DNA from: Limanda limanda
Taxonomy: Eukaryota > Chordata > Actinopteri > Pleuronectiformes > Pleuronectidae
DNA: 64,000 nt
Direction: 5' to 3'
Assembly: GCF_963576545.1 (NCBI RefSeq)
Contig: NW_026870547.1
Span: forward strand, 248,001 to 312,000
Below, one piece after another: positions 48,937 through 61,384 of this stretch. The translations under genes and the position numbers were made by a program. The notes under the pieces are model-generated. The model did not search any database. It was not told where the DNA came from and saw only the letters and a program-made list of their open reading frames with translations. Within the stretch, counting starts at the first letter, position 1. Each line of letters begins with the position of its first letter.

Positions 48937-51579
48937 CAAATTAGTCCAGATGCAACCACTTTCCAAGTCTCTCCGACCTTCACAAAAAAAGTTATTCAAG
49001 AATATCTCTTTCTCCTATGTGCTTTCATCCCTAACCCTAACCCTTCCGAAAGTCGGAGAAGCTCAAAGATGGTACCGATCGATGCGCGCTACCCCATTTA
49101 GTGGGGGTAGAGCCTACTTGCAAGTCTCTCCGACCTTCACAAAAAAAGTTATTCAAGAATATCTCTTTCTCCTATGTGCTTTCATCCCTAACCCTAACCC
49201 TAACCCTTCCGAAAGTCGGAGAAGCTCAAGGATGGTACCGATCGATGCGCGCTACCCCATTTAGTGGGGGTAGAGCCTACTTGCAAGTCTCTCCGACCTT
49301 CACAAAAAAATTTATTCAAGAATATCTCTTTCTCCTATGTGCTTTCATCCCTAACCCTAACCCTAACCCTTCCGAAAGTCGGAGAAGCTCAAGGATGGTA
49401 CTGATCGATGTGCGCAACCCCATTTAGTGGGGGTAGAGCCTACTTGCAAGTCTCTCCGACCTTCACAAAAAAAGTTATTCAAGAATATCTCCTCAGATTT
49501 GGGGGAATTTCGTCGGTCGACCTCTTCCGAAGGTCGTACAAGCTCGGGGATGGTACCAATCGATCCGCAGGACCCAAATTAGTCCAGATGCAACCACTTT
49601 CCAAGTCTCTCCGACCTTCACAAAAAAAGTTATTCAAGAATATCTCTTTCTCCTATGTGCTTTCATCCCTAACCCTAACCCTAACCCTTCCGAAAGTCGG
49701 AGAAGCTCAAGGATGGTACTGATCGATGCGCGCTACCCCATTTAGTGGGGGTAGAGCCTACTTGCAAGTCTCTCCGACCTTCACAAAAAAAGTTATTCAA
49801 GAATATCTCTTTCTCCTATGTGCTTTCATCCCTAACCCTAACCCTAACCCTTCCGAAAGTCGGAGAAGCTCAAGGATGGTACTGATCGATGCGCGCTACC
49901 CCATTTAGTGGGGGTAAAGCCTACTTGCAAGTCTCTCCGACCTTCACAAAAAAAGTTATTCAAGAATATCTCCTCAGATTTGGGGGAATTTCGTCGGTCG
50001 ACCTCTTCCGAAGGTCGTACAAGCTCGGGGATGGTACCAATCGATCCGCAGGACCCAAATTAGTCCAGATGCAACCACTTTCCAAGTCTCTCCGACCTTC
50101 ACAAAAAAAGTTATTCAAGAATATCTCTTTCTCCTATGTGCTTTCATCCCTAACCCTAACCCTAACCCTTCCGAAAGTCGGAGAAGCTCAAGGATGGTAC
50201 TGATCGATGCGCGCTACCCCATTTAGTGGGGTAGAGCCTACTTGCAAGTCTCTCCGACCTTCACAAAAAAAGTTATTCAAGAATATCTCTTTCTCCTATG
50301 TGCTTTCATCCCTAACCCTAACCCTAACCCTTCCGAAAGTCGGAGAAGCTCAAGGATGGTACCGATCGATGCGCGCTACCCCATTTAGTGGGGGTAGAGC
50401 CTACTTGCAAGTCTCTCCGACCTTCACAAAAAAAGTTATTCAAGAATATCTCTTTCTCCTATGTGCTTTCATCCCTAACCCTAACCCTAACCCTTCCGAA
50501 AGTCGGAGAAGCTCAAAGATGGTACCGATCGATGTGCGCTACCCCATTTAGTGGGGGTAGAGCCTACTTGCAAGTCTCTCCGACCTTCACAAAAAAAGTT
50601 ATTCAAGAATATCTCTTTCTCCTATGTGCTTTCATCCCTAACCCTAACCCTAACCCTTCCGAAAGTCGGAGAAGCTCAAGGATGGTACCGATCGATGCGC
50701 GCTACCCCATTTAGTGGGGGTAGAGCCTACTTGCAAGTCTCTCCGACCTTCACAAAAAAAGTTATTCAAGAATATCTCTTTCTCCTATGTGCTTTCATCC
50801 CTAACCCTAACCCTAACCCTTCCGAAAGTCGGAGAAGCTCAAGGATGGTACCGATCGATGCGCGCTACCCCATTTAGTGGGGGTAGAGCCTACTTGCAAG
50901 TCTCTCCGACCTTCACAAAAAAAGTTATTCAAGAATATCTCTTTCTCCTATGTGCTTTCATCCCTAACCCTAACCCTACCCCTTCCGAAAGTCGGAGAAG
51001 CTCAAGGATGGTACTGATCGATGCGCGCAACCCCATTTAGTGGGGGTAGAGCCTACTTGCAAGTCTCTCCGACCTTCACAAAAAAAGTTATTCAAGAATA
51101 TCTCCTCAGATTTGGGGGAATTTCGTCGGTCGACCTCTTCCGAAGGTCGTACAAGCTCGGGGATGGTACCAATCGATCCGCAGGACCCAAATTAGTCCAG
51201 ATGCAACCACTTTCCAAGTCTCTCCGACCTTCACAAAAAAAGTTATTCAAGAATATCTCTTTCTCCTATGTGCTTTCATCCCTAACCCTAACCCTTCCGA
51301 AAGTCGGAGAAGCTCAAGGATGGTACCGATCGATGCGCGCTACCCCATTTAGTGGGGGTAGAGCCTACTTGCAAGTCTCTCCGACCTTCACAAAAAAAGT
51401 TATTCAAGAATATCTCTTTCTCCTATGTGCTTTCATCCCTAACCCTAACCCTAACCCTTCCGAAAGTCGGAGAAGCTCAAGGATGGTACTGATCGATGCG
51501 CGCAACCCCATTTAGTGGGGGTAGAGCCTACTTGCAAGTCTCTCCGACCTTCACAAAAAAAGTTATTCAAGAATATCTC
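48372..51579 (+). repeat. Array block 7d: b AA B a AA B AA B A' AAAAA B a A
   Basis: A' at 50128-50289 lacks one G. Other tags are AAATTTATTC at 49311, GATGTGCGCAACC near 49408, GGTAAAGCC at 49917, and GATGTGCGCTACC near 50530, the last also at 8449 and 1712. Confidence 0.9.
50128..50289 (+). repeat. A monomer with one-base deletion (162 bp)
   Basis: The run after CATTTAGT is GGGG instead of GGGGG (near 50226), shortening the right hairpin arm region by one base. Confidence 0.9.
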
Positions 51580-54500
51580 CTCAGATTTTGGGGGAATTTC
51601 GTCGGTCGACCTCTTCCGAAGGTCGTACAAGCTCGGGGATGGTACCAATCGATCTGCAGGACCCAAATTAGTCCAGATGCAACCACTTTCCAAGTCTCTC
51701 CGACCTTCACAAAAAAAGTTATTCAAGAATATCTCTTTCTCCTATGTGCTTTCATCCCTAACCCTAACCCTAACCCTTCCGAAAGTCGGAGAAGCTCAAG
51801 GATGGTACTGATCGATGCGCGCTACCCCATTTAGTGGGGGTAGAGCCTACTTGCAAGTCTCTCCGACCTTCACAAAAAAAGTTATTCAAGAATATCTCTT
51901 TCTCCTATGTGCTTTCATCCCTAACCCTAACCCTAACCCTTCCGAAAGTCGGAGAAGCTCAAGGATGGTACCGATCGATGCGCGCAACCCCATTTAGTGG
52001 GGGTAGAGCCTACTTGCAAGTCTCTCCGACCTTCACAAAAAAAGTTATTCAAGAATATCTCCTCAGATTTGGGGGAATTTCGTCGGTCGACCTCTTCCGA
52101 AGGTCGTACAAGCTCGGGGATGGTACCAATCGATCCGCAGGACCCAAATTAGTCCAGATGCAACCACTTTCCAAGTCTCTCCGACCTTCACAAAAAAAGT
52201 TATTCAAGAATATCTCTTTCTCCTATGTGCTTTCATCCCTAACCCTAACCCTAACCCTTCCGAAAGTCGGAGAAGCTCAAGGATGGTACCGATCGATGCG
52301 CGCTACCCCATTTAGTGGGGGTAGAGCCTACTTGCAAGTCTCTCCGACCTTCACAAAAAAAGTTATTCAAGAATATCTCTTTCTCCTATGTGCTTTCATC
52401 CCTAACCCTAACCCTAACCCTTCCGAAAGTCGGAGAAGCTCAAGGATGGTACAGATCGATGCGCGCTACCCCATTTAGTGGGGGTAGAGCCTACTTGCAA
52501 GTCTCTCCGACCTTCACAAAAAAAGTTATTCAAGAATATCTCTTTCTCCTATGTGCTTTCATCCCTAACCCTAACCCTAACCCTTCCGAAAGTCGGAGAA
52601 GCTCAAGGATGGTACTGATCGATGCGCGCAACCCCATTTAGTGGGGGTAGAGCCTACTTGCAAGTCTCTCCGACCTTCACAAAAAAAGTTATTCAAGAAT
52701 ATCTCCTCAGATTTGGGGGAATTTCGTCGGTCGACCTCTTCCGAAGGTCGTACAAGCTCGGGGATGGTACCAATCGATCTGCAGGACCCAAATTAGTCCA
52801 GATGCAACCACTTTCCAAGTCTCTCCGACCTTCACAAAAAAAGTTATTCAAGAATATCTCTTTCTCCTATGTGCTTTCATCCCTAACCCTAACCCTAACC
52901 CTTCCGAAAGTCGGAGAAGCTCAAGGATGGTACTGATCGATGCGCGCTACCCCATTTAGTGGGGGTAGAGCCTACTTGCAAGTCTCTCCGACCTTCACAA
53001 AAAAAGTTATTCAAGAATATCTCTTTCTCCTATGTGCTTTCATCCCTAACCCTAACCCTAACCCTTCCGAAAGTCGGAGAAGCTCAAGGATGGTACCGAT
53101 CGATGCGCGCAACCCCATTTAGTGGGGGTAGAGCCTACTTGCAAGTCTCTCCGACCTTCACAAAAAAAGTTATTCAAGAATATCTCCTCAGATTTGGGGG
53201 AATTTCGTCGGTCGACCTCTTCCGAAGGTCGTACAAGCTCGGGGATGGTACCAATCGATCCGCAGGACCCAAATTAGTCCAGATGCAACCACTTTCCAAG
53301 TCTCTCCGACCTTCACAAAAAAAGTTATTCAAGAATATCTCTTTCTCCTATGTGCTTTCATCCCTAACCCTAACCCTAACCCTTCCGAAAGTCGGAGAAG
53401 CTCAAGGATGGTACCGATCGATGCGCGCTACCCCATTTAGTGGGGGTAGAGCCTACTTGCAAGTCTCTCCGACCTTCACAAAAAAAGTTATTCAAGAATA
53501 TCTCTTTCTCCTATGTGCTTTCATCCCTAACCCTAACCCTAACCCTTCCGAAAGTCGGAGAAGCTCAAGGATGGTACCGATCGATGCGCGCTACCCCATT
53601 TAGTGGGGGTAGAGCCTACTTGCAAGTCTCTCCGACCTTCACAAAAAAAGTTATTCAAGAATATCTCTTTCTCCTATGTGCTTTCATCCCTAACCCTAAC
53701 CCTTCCGAAAGTCGGAGAAGCTCAAGGATGGTACTGATCGATGCGCGCAACCCCATTTAGTGGGGGTAGAGCCTACTTGCAAGTCTCTCCGACCTTCACA
53801 AAAAAAGTTATTCAAGAATATCTCCTCAGATTTGGGGGAATTTCGTCGGTCGACCTCTTCCGAAGGTCGTACAAGCTCGGGGATGGTACCAATCGATCTG
53901 CAGGACCCAAATTAGTCCAGATGCAACCACTTTCCAAGTCTCTCCGACCTTCACAAAAAAAGTTATTCAAGAATATCTCTTTCTCCTATGTGCTTTCATC
54001 CCTAACCCTAACCCTAACCCTTCCGAAAGTCGGAGAAGCTCAAGGATGGTACCGATCGATGCGCGCTACCCCATTTAGTGGGGGTAGAGCCTACTTGCAA
54101 GTCTCTCCGACCTTCACAAAAAAAGTTATTCAAGAATATCTCTTTCTCCTATGTGCTTTCATCCCTAACCCTAACCCTAACCCTTCCGAAAGTCGGAGAA
54201 GCTCAAGGAAGGTACCGATCGATGCGCGCAACCCCATTTAGTGGGGGTAGAGCCTACTTGCAAGTCTCTCCGACCTTCACAAAAAAAGTTATTCAAGAAT
54301 ATCTCCTCAGATTTGGGGGAATTTCGTCGGTCGACCTCTTCCGAAGGTCGTACAAGCTCGGGGATGGTACCAATCGATCCGCAGGACCCAAATTAGTCCA
54401 GATGCAACCACTTTCCAAGTCTCTCCGACCTTCACAAAAAAAGTTATTCAAGAATATCTCTTTCTCCTATGTGCTTTCATCCCTAACCCTAACCCTAACC

Positions 54501-56563
54501 CTTCCGAAAGTCGGAGAAGCTCAAAGATGGTACCGATCGATGCGCGCTACCCCATTTAGTGGGGGTAGAGCCTACTTGCAAGTCTCTCCGACCTTCACAA
54601 AAAAAGTTATTCAAGAATATCTCTTTCTCCTATGTGCTTTCATCCCTAACCCTAACCCTAACCCTTCCGAAAGTCGGAGAAGCTCAAGGATGGTACCGAT
54701 CGATGCGCGCTACCCCATTTAGTGGGGGTAGAGCCTACTTGCAAGTCTTTCCGACCTTCACAAAAAAAGTTATTCAAGAATATCTCTTTCTCCTATGTGC
54801 TTTCATCCCTAACCCTAACCCTAACCCTTCCGAAAGTCGGAGAAGCTCAAGGATGGTACCGATCGATGCGCGCTACCCCATTTAGTGGGGGTAGAGCCTA
54901 CTTGCAAGTCTCTCCGACCTTCACAAAAAAAGTTATTCAAGAATATCTCTTTCTCCTATGTGCTTTCATCCCTAACCCTAACCCTAACCCTTCCGAAAGT
55001 CGGAGAAGCTCAAGGATGGTACTGATCGATGTGCGCAACCCCATTTAGTGGGGGTAGAGCCTACTTGCAAGTCTCTCCGACCTTCACAAAAAAAGTTATT
55101 CAAGAATATCTCCTCAGATTTGGGGGAATTTCGTCGGTCGACCTCTTCCGAAGGTCGTACAAGCTCGGGGATGGTACCAATCGATCCGCAGGACCCAAAT
55201 TAGTCCAGATGCAACCACTTTCCAAGTCTCTCCGACCTTCACAAAAAAAGTTATTCAAGAATATCTCTTTCTCCTATGTGCTTTCATCCCTAACCCTAAC
55301 CCTAACCCTTCCGAAAGTCGGAGAAGCTCAAGGATGGTACTGATCGATGCGCGCTACCCCATTTAGTGGGGGTAGAGCCTACTTGCAAGTCTCTCCGACC
55401 TTCACAAAAAAAGTTATTCAAGAATATCTCTTTCTCCTATGTGCTTTCATCCCTAACCCTAACCCTAACCCTTCCGAAAGTCGGAGAAGCTCAAGGATGG
55501 TACCGATCGATGCGCGCTACCCCATTTAGTGGGGGTAAAGCCTACTTGCAAGTCTCTCCGACCTTCACAAAAAAAGTTATTCAAGAATATCTCCTCAGAT
55601 TTGGGGGAATTTCGTCGGTCGACCTCTTCCGAAGGTCGTACAAGCTCGGGGATGGTACCAATCGATCCGCAGGACCCAAATTAGTCCAGATGCAACCACT
55701 TTCCAAGTCTCTCCGACCTTCACAAAAAAAGTTATTCAAGAATATCTCTTTCTCCTATGTGCTTTCATCCCTAACCCTAACCCTAACCCTTCCGAAAGTC
55801 GGAGAAGCTCAAGGATGGTACTGATCGATGCGCGCTACCCCATTTAGTGGGGGTAGAGCCTACTTGCAAGTCTCTCCGACCTTCACAAAAAAAGTTATTC
55901 AAGAATATCTCTTTCTCCTATGTGCTTTCATCCCTAACCCTAACCCTAACCCTTCCGAAAGTCGGAGAAGCTCAAGGATGGTACCGATCGATGCGCGCTA
56001 CCCCATTTAGTGGGGGTAGAGCCTACTTGCAAGTCTCTCCGACCTTCACAAAAAAAGTTATTCAAGAATATCTCTTTCTCCTATGTGCTTTCATCCCTAA
56101 CCCTAACCCTAACCCTTCCGAAAGTCGGAGAAGCTCAAGGATGGTACCGATCGATGCGCGCTACCCCATTTAGTGGGGGTAGAGCCTACTTGCAAGTCTC
56201 TCCGACCTTCACAAAAAAAGTTATTCAAGAATATCTCTTTCTCCTATGTGCTTTCATCCCTAACCCTAACCCTAACCCTTCCGAAAGTCGGAGAAGCTCA
56301 AGGATGGTTCCGATCGATGCGCGCTACCCCATTTAGTGGGGGTAGAGCCTACTTGCAAGTCTCTCCGACCTTCACAAAAAAAGTTATTCAAGAATATCTC
56401 TTTCTCCTATGTGCTTTCATCCCTAACCCTAACCCTAACCCTTCCGAAAGTCGGAGAAGCTCAAGGATGGTACCGATCGATGCGCGCTACCCCATTTAGT
56501 GGGGGTAGAGCCTACTTGCAAGTCTCTCCGACCTTCACAAAAAAAGTTATTCAAGAATATCTC
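50951..56563 (+). repeat. About 5.6-kb block duplicated at offset 9,651 bp, copy 2
   Basis: Second copy of 41300-46912. It lacks the GTTTTTCAAG change found at 44314, so that mutation came after the copy or was corrected here. Confidence 0.93.
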
Positions 56564-57201
56564 TTTCTCCTATGTGCTTTCATCCCTAACCCTAACCCTT
56601 CCGAAAGTCGGAGAAGCTCAAGGATGGTACTGATCGATGCGCGCAACCCCATTTAGTGGGGGTAGAGCCTACTTGCAAGTCTCTCCGACCTTCACAAAAA
56701 AAGTTATTCAAGAATATCTCCTCAGATTTGGGGGAATTTCGTCGGTCGACCTCTTCCGAAGGTCGTACAAGCTCGGGGATGGTACCAATCGATCCGCAGG
56801 ACCCAAATTAGTCCAGATGCAACCACTTTCCAAGTCTCTCCGACCTTCACAAAAAAAGTTATTCAAGAATATCTCTTTCTCCTATGTGCTTTCATCCCTA
56901 ACCCTAACCCTAACCCTTCCGAAAGTCGGAGAAGCTCAAGGATGGTACTGATCGATGCGCGCTACCCCATTTAGTGGGGGTAGAGCCTACTTGCAAGTCT
57001 CTCCGACCTTCACAAAAAAAGTTATTCAAGAATATCTCTTTCTCCTATGTGCTTTCATCCCTAACCCTAACCCTAACCCTTCCGAAAGTCGGAGAAGCTC
57101 AAGGATGGTACTGATCGATGCGCGCAACCCCATTTAGTGGGGGTAGAGCCTACTTGCAAGTCTCTCCGACCTTCACAAAAAAAGTTATTCAAGAATATCT
57201 C
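51580..57201 (+). repeat. Array block 7e: b AA B AAA B AA B AA a B AA B AAAA B AA B AAAAA a B AA
   Basis: The same order as 41929 onward until the fifth A of the last long run, where a follows and the two copies diverge. Confidence 0.9.
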
Positions 57202-60200
57202 CTCAGATTTTGGGGGAATTTCGTCGGTCGACCTCTTCCGAAGGTCGTACAAGCTCGGGGATGGTACCAATCGATCTGCAGGACCCAAATTAGTCCAGAT
57301 GCAACCACTTTCCAAGTCTCTCCGACCTTCACAAAAAAAGTTATTCAAGAATATCTCTTTCTCCTATGTGCTTTCATCCCTAACCCTAACCCTAACCCTT
57401 CCGAAAGTCGGAGAAGCTCAAGGATGGTACCGATCGATGCGCGCTACCCCATTTAGTGGGGGTAGAGCCTACTTGCAAGTCTCTCCGACCTTCACAAAAA
57501 AAGTTATTCAAGAATATCTCTTTCTCCTATGTGCTTTCATCCCTAACCCTAACCCTAACCCTTCCGAAAGTCGGAGAAGCTCAAGGATGGTACCGATCGA
57601 TGCGCGCAACCCCATTTAGTGGGGGTAGAGCCTACTTGCAAGTCTCTCCGACCTTCACAAAAAAAGTTATTCAAGAATATCTCCTCAGATTTGGGGGAAT
57701 TTCATCGGTCGACCTCTTCCGAAGGTCGTACAAGCTCGGGGATGGTACCAATCGATCTGCAGGACCCAAATTAGTCCAGATGCAACCACTTTCCAAGTCT
57801 CTCCGACCTTCACAAAAAAAGTTATTCAAGAATATCTCTTTCTCCTATGTGCTTTCATCCCTAACCCTAACCCTAACCCTTCCGAAAGTCGGAGAAGCTC
57901 AAGGATGGTACCGATCGATGCGCGCTACCCCATTTAGTGGGGGTAGAGCCTACTTGCAAGTCTCTCCGACCTTCACAAAAAAAGTTATTCAAGAATATCT
58001 CTTTCTCCTATGTGCTTTCATCCCTAACCCTAACCCTAACCCTTCCGAAAGTCGGAGAAGCTCAAGGATGGTACCGATCGATGTGCGCAACCCCATTTAG
58101 TGGGGGTAGAGCCTACTTGCAAGTCTCTCCGACCTTCACAAAAAAAGTTATTCAAGAATATCTCCTCAGATTTGGGGGAATTTCGTCGGTCGACCTCTTC
58201 CGAAGGTCGTACAAGCTCGGGGATGGTACCAATCGATCCGCAGGACCCAAATTAGTCCAGATGCAACCACTTTCCAAGTCTCTCCGACCTTCACAAAAAA
58301 AGTTATTCAAGAATATCTCTTTCTCCTATGTGCTTTCATCCCTAACCCTAACCCTAACCCTTCCGAAAGTCGGAGAAGCTCAAGGATGGTACCGATCGAT
58401 GCGCGCTACCCCATTTAGTGGGGGTAGAGCCTACTTGCAAGTCTCTCCGACCTTCACAAAAAAAGTTATTCAAGAATATCTCTTTCTCCTATGTGCTTTC
58501 ATCCCTAACCCTAACCCTAACCCTTCCGAAAGTCGGAGAAGCTCAAGGATGGTACCGATCGATGCGCGCTACCCCATTTAGTGGGGGTAAAGCCTACTTG
58601 CAAGTCTCTCCGACCTTCACAAAAAAAGTTATTCAAGAATATCTCTTTCTCCTATGTGCTTTCATCCCTAACCCTAACCCTAACCCTTCCGAAAGTCGGA
58701 GAAGCTCAAGGATGGTACCGATCGATGCGCGCTACCCCATTTAGTGGGGGTAGAGCCTACTTGCAAGTCTCTCCGACCTTCACAAAAAAAGTTATTCAAG
58801 AATATCTCTTTCTCCTATGTGCTTTCATCCCTAACCCTAACCCTAACCCTTCCGAAAGTCGGAGAAGCTCAAGGATGGTACTGATCGATGTGCGCAACCC
58901 CATTTAGTGGGGGTAGAGCCTACTTGCAAGTCTCTCCGACCTTCACAAAAAAAGTTATTCAAGAATATCTCCTCAGATTTGGGGGAATTTCGTCGGTCGA
59001 CCTCTTCCGAAGGTCGTACAAGCTCGGGGATGGTACCAATCGATCCGCAGGACCCAAATTAGTCCAGATGCAACCACTTTCCAAGTCTCTCCGACCTTCA
59101 CAAAAAAAGTTATTCAAGAATATCTCTTTCTCCTATGTGCTTTCATCCCTAACCCTAACCCTAACCCTTCCGAAAGTCGGAGAAGCTCAAGGATGGTACT
59201 GATCGATGTGCGCAACCCCATTTAGTGGGGGTAGAGCCTACTTGCAAGTCTCTCCGACCTTCACAAAAAAAGTTATTCAAGAATATCTCCTCAGATTTGG
59301 GGGAATTTCGTCGGTCGACCTCTTCCGAAGGTCGTACAAGCTCGGGGATGGTACCAATCGATCCGCAGGACCCAAATTAGTCCAGATGCAACCACTTTCC
59401 AAGTCTCTCCGACCTTCACAAAAAAAGTTATTCAAGAATATCTCTTTCTCCTATGTGCTTTCATCCCTAACCCTAACCCTAACCCTTCCGAAAGTCGGAG
59501 AAGCTCAAGGATGGTACTGATCGATGCGCGCTACCCCATTTAGTGGGGGTAGAGCCTACTTGCAAGTCTCTCCGACCTTCACAAAAAAAGTTATTCAAGA
59601 ATATCTCTTTCTCCTATGTGCTTTCATCCCTAACCCTAACCCTAACCCTTCCGAAAGTCGGAGAAGCTCAAGGATGGTACCGATCGATGCGCGCTACCCC
59701 ATTTAGTGGGGGTAAAGCCTACTTGCAAGTCTCTCCGACCTTCACAAAAAAAGTTATTCAAGAATATCTCCTCAGATTTGGGGGAATTTCGTCGGTCGAC
59801 CTCTTCCGAAGGTCGTACAAGCTCGGGGATTGTACCAATCGATCCGCAGGACCCAAATTAGTCCAGATGCAACCACTTTCCAAGTCTCTCCGACCTTCAC
59901 AAAAAAAGTTATTCAAGAATATCTCTTTCTCCTATGTGCTTTCATCCCTAACCCTAACCCTAACCCTTCCGAAAGTCGGAGAAGCTCAAGGATGGTACTG
60001 ATCGATGCGCGCTACCCCATTTAGTGGGGGTAGAGCCTACTTGCAAGTCTCTCCGACCTTCACAAAAAAAGTTATTCAAGAATATCTCTTTCTCCTATGT
60101 GCTTTCATCCCTAACCCTAACCCTAACCCTTCCGAAAGTCGGAGAAGCTCAAGGATGGTACCGATCGATGCGCGCTACCCCATTTAGTGGGGGTAGAGCC

Positions 60201-61384
60201 TACTTGCAAGTCTCTCCGACCTTCACAAAAAAAGTTATTCAAGAATATCTCTTTCTCCTATGTGCTTTCATCCCTAACCCTAACCCTAACCCTTCCGAAA
60301 GTCGGAGAAGCTCAAGGATGGTACCGATCGATGCGCGCTACCCCATTTAGTGGGGGTAGAGCCTACTTGCAAGTCTCTCCGACCTTCACAAAAAAAGTTA
60401 TTCAAGAATATCTCTTTCTCCTATGTGCTTTCATCCCTAACCCTAACCCTAACCCTTCCGAAAGTCGGAGAAGCTCAAGGATGGTACCGATCGATGCGCG
60501 CTACCCCATTTAGTGGGGGTAGAGCCTACTTGCAAGTCTCTCCGACCTTCACAAAAAAAGTTATTCAAGAATATCTCTTTCTCCTATGTGCTTTCATCCC
60601 TAACCCTAACCCTAACCCTTCCGAAAGTCGGAGAAGCTCAAGGATGGTACCGATCGATGCGCGCTACCCCATTTAGTGGGGGTAGAGCCTACTTGCAAGT
60701 CTCTCCGACCTTCACAAAAAAAGTTATTCAAGAATATCTCTTTCTCCTATGTGCTTTCATCCCTAACCCTAACCCTAACCCTTCCGAAAGTCGGAGAAGC
60801 TCAAGGATGGTACTGATCGATGCGCGCAACCCCATTTAGTGGGGGTAGAGCCTACTTGCAAGTCTCTCCGACCTTCACAAAAAAAGTTATTCAAGAATAT
60901 CTCCTCAGATTTGGGGGAATTTCGTCGGTCGACCTCTTCCGAAGGTCGTACAAGCTCGGGGATGGTACCAATCGATCCGCAGGACCCAAATTAGTCCAGA
61001 TGCAACCACTTTCCAAGTCTCTCCGACCTTCACAAAAAAAGTTATTCAAGAATATCTCTTTCTCCTATGTGCTTTCATCCCTAACCCTAACCCTAACCCT
61101 TCCGAAAGTCGGAGAAGCTCAAGGATGGTACCGATCGATGCGCGCTACCCCATTTAGTGGGGGTAGAGCCTACTTGCAAGTCTCTCCGACCTTCACAAAA
61201 AAAGTTATTCAAGAATATCTCTTTCTCCTATGTGCTTTCATCCCTAACCCTAACCCTAACCCTTCCGAAAGTCGGAGAAGCTCAAGGATGGTACTGATCG
61301 ATGCGCGCAACCCCATTTAGTGGGGGTAGAGCCTACTTGCAAGTCTCTCCGACCTTCACAAAAAAAGTTATTCAAGAATATCTC
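57202..61384 (+). repeat. Array block 7f: b AA B AA B AAAA B A B AA B A6 B AA
   Basis: The first A after b reads GGTACCGATCG, not the T form seen after most b units. GATGTGCGCAACC occurs in successive pre-B units near 58888 and 59206, a local 318-bp B-A duplication. Private changes: TTCATCGG at 57704 and GGATTGTACC at 59831. Confidence 0.9.
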
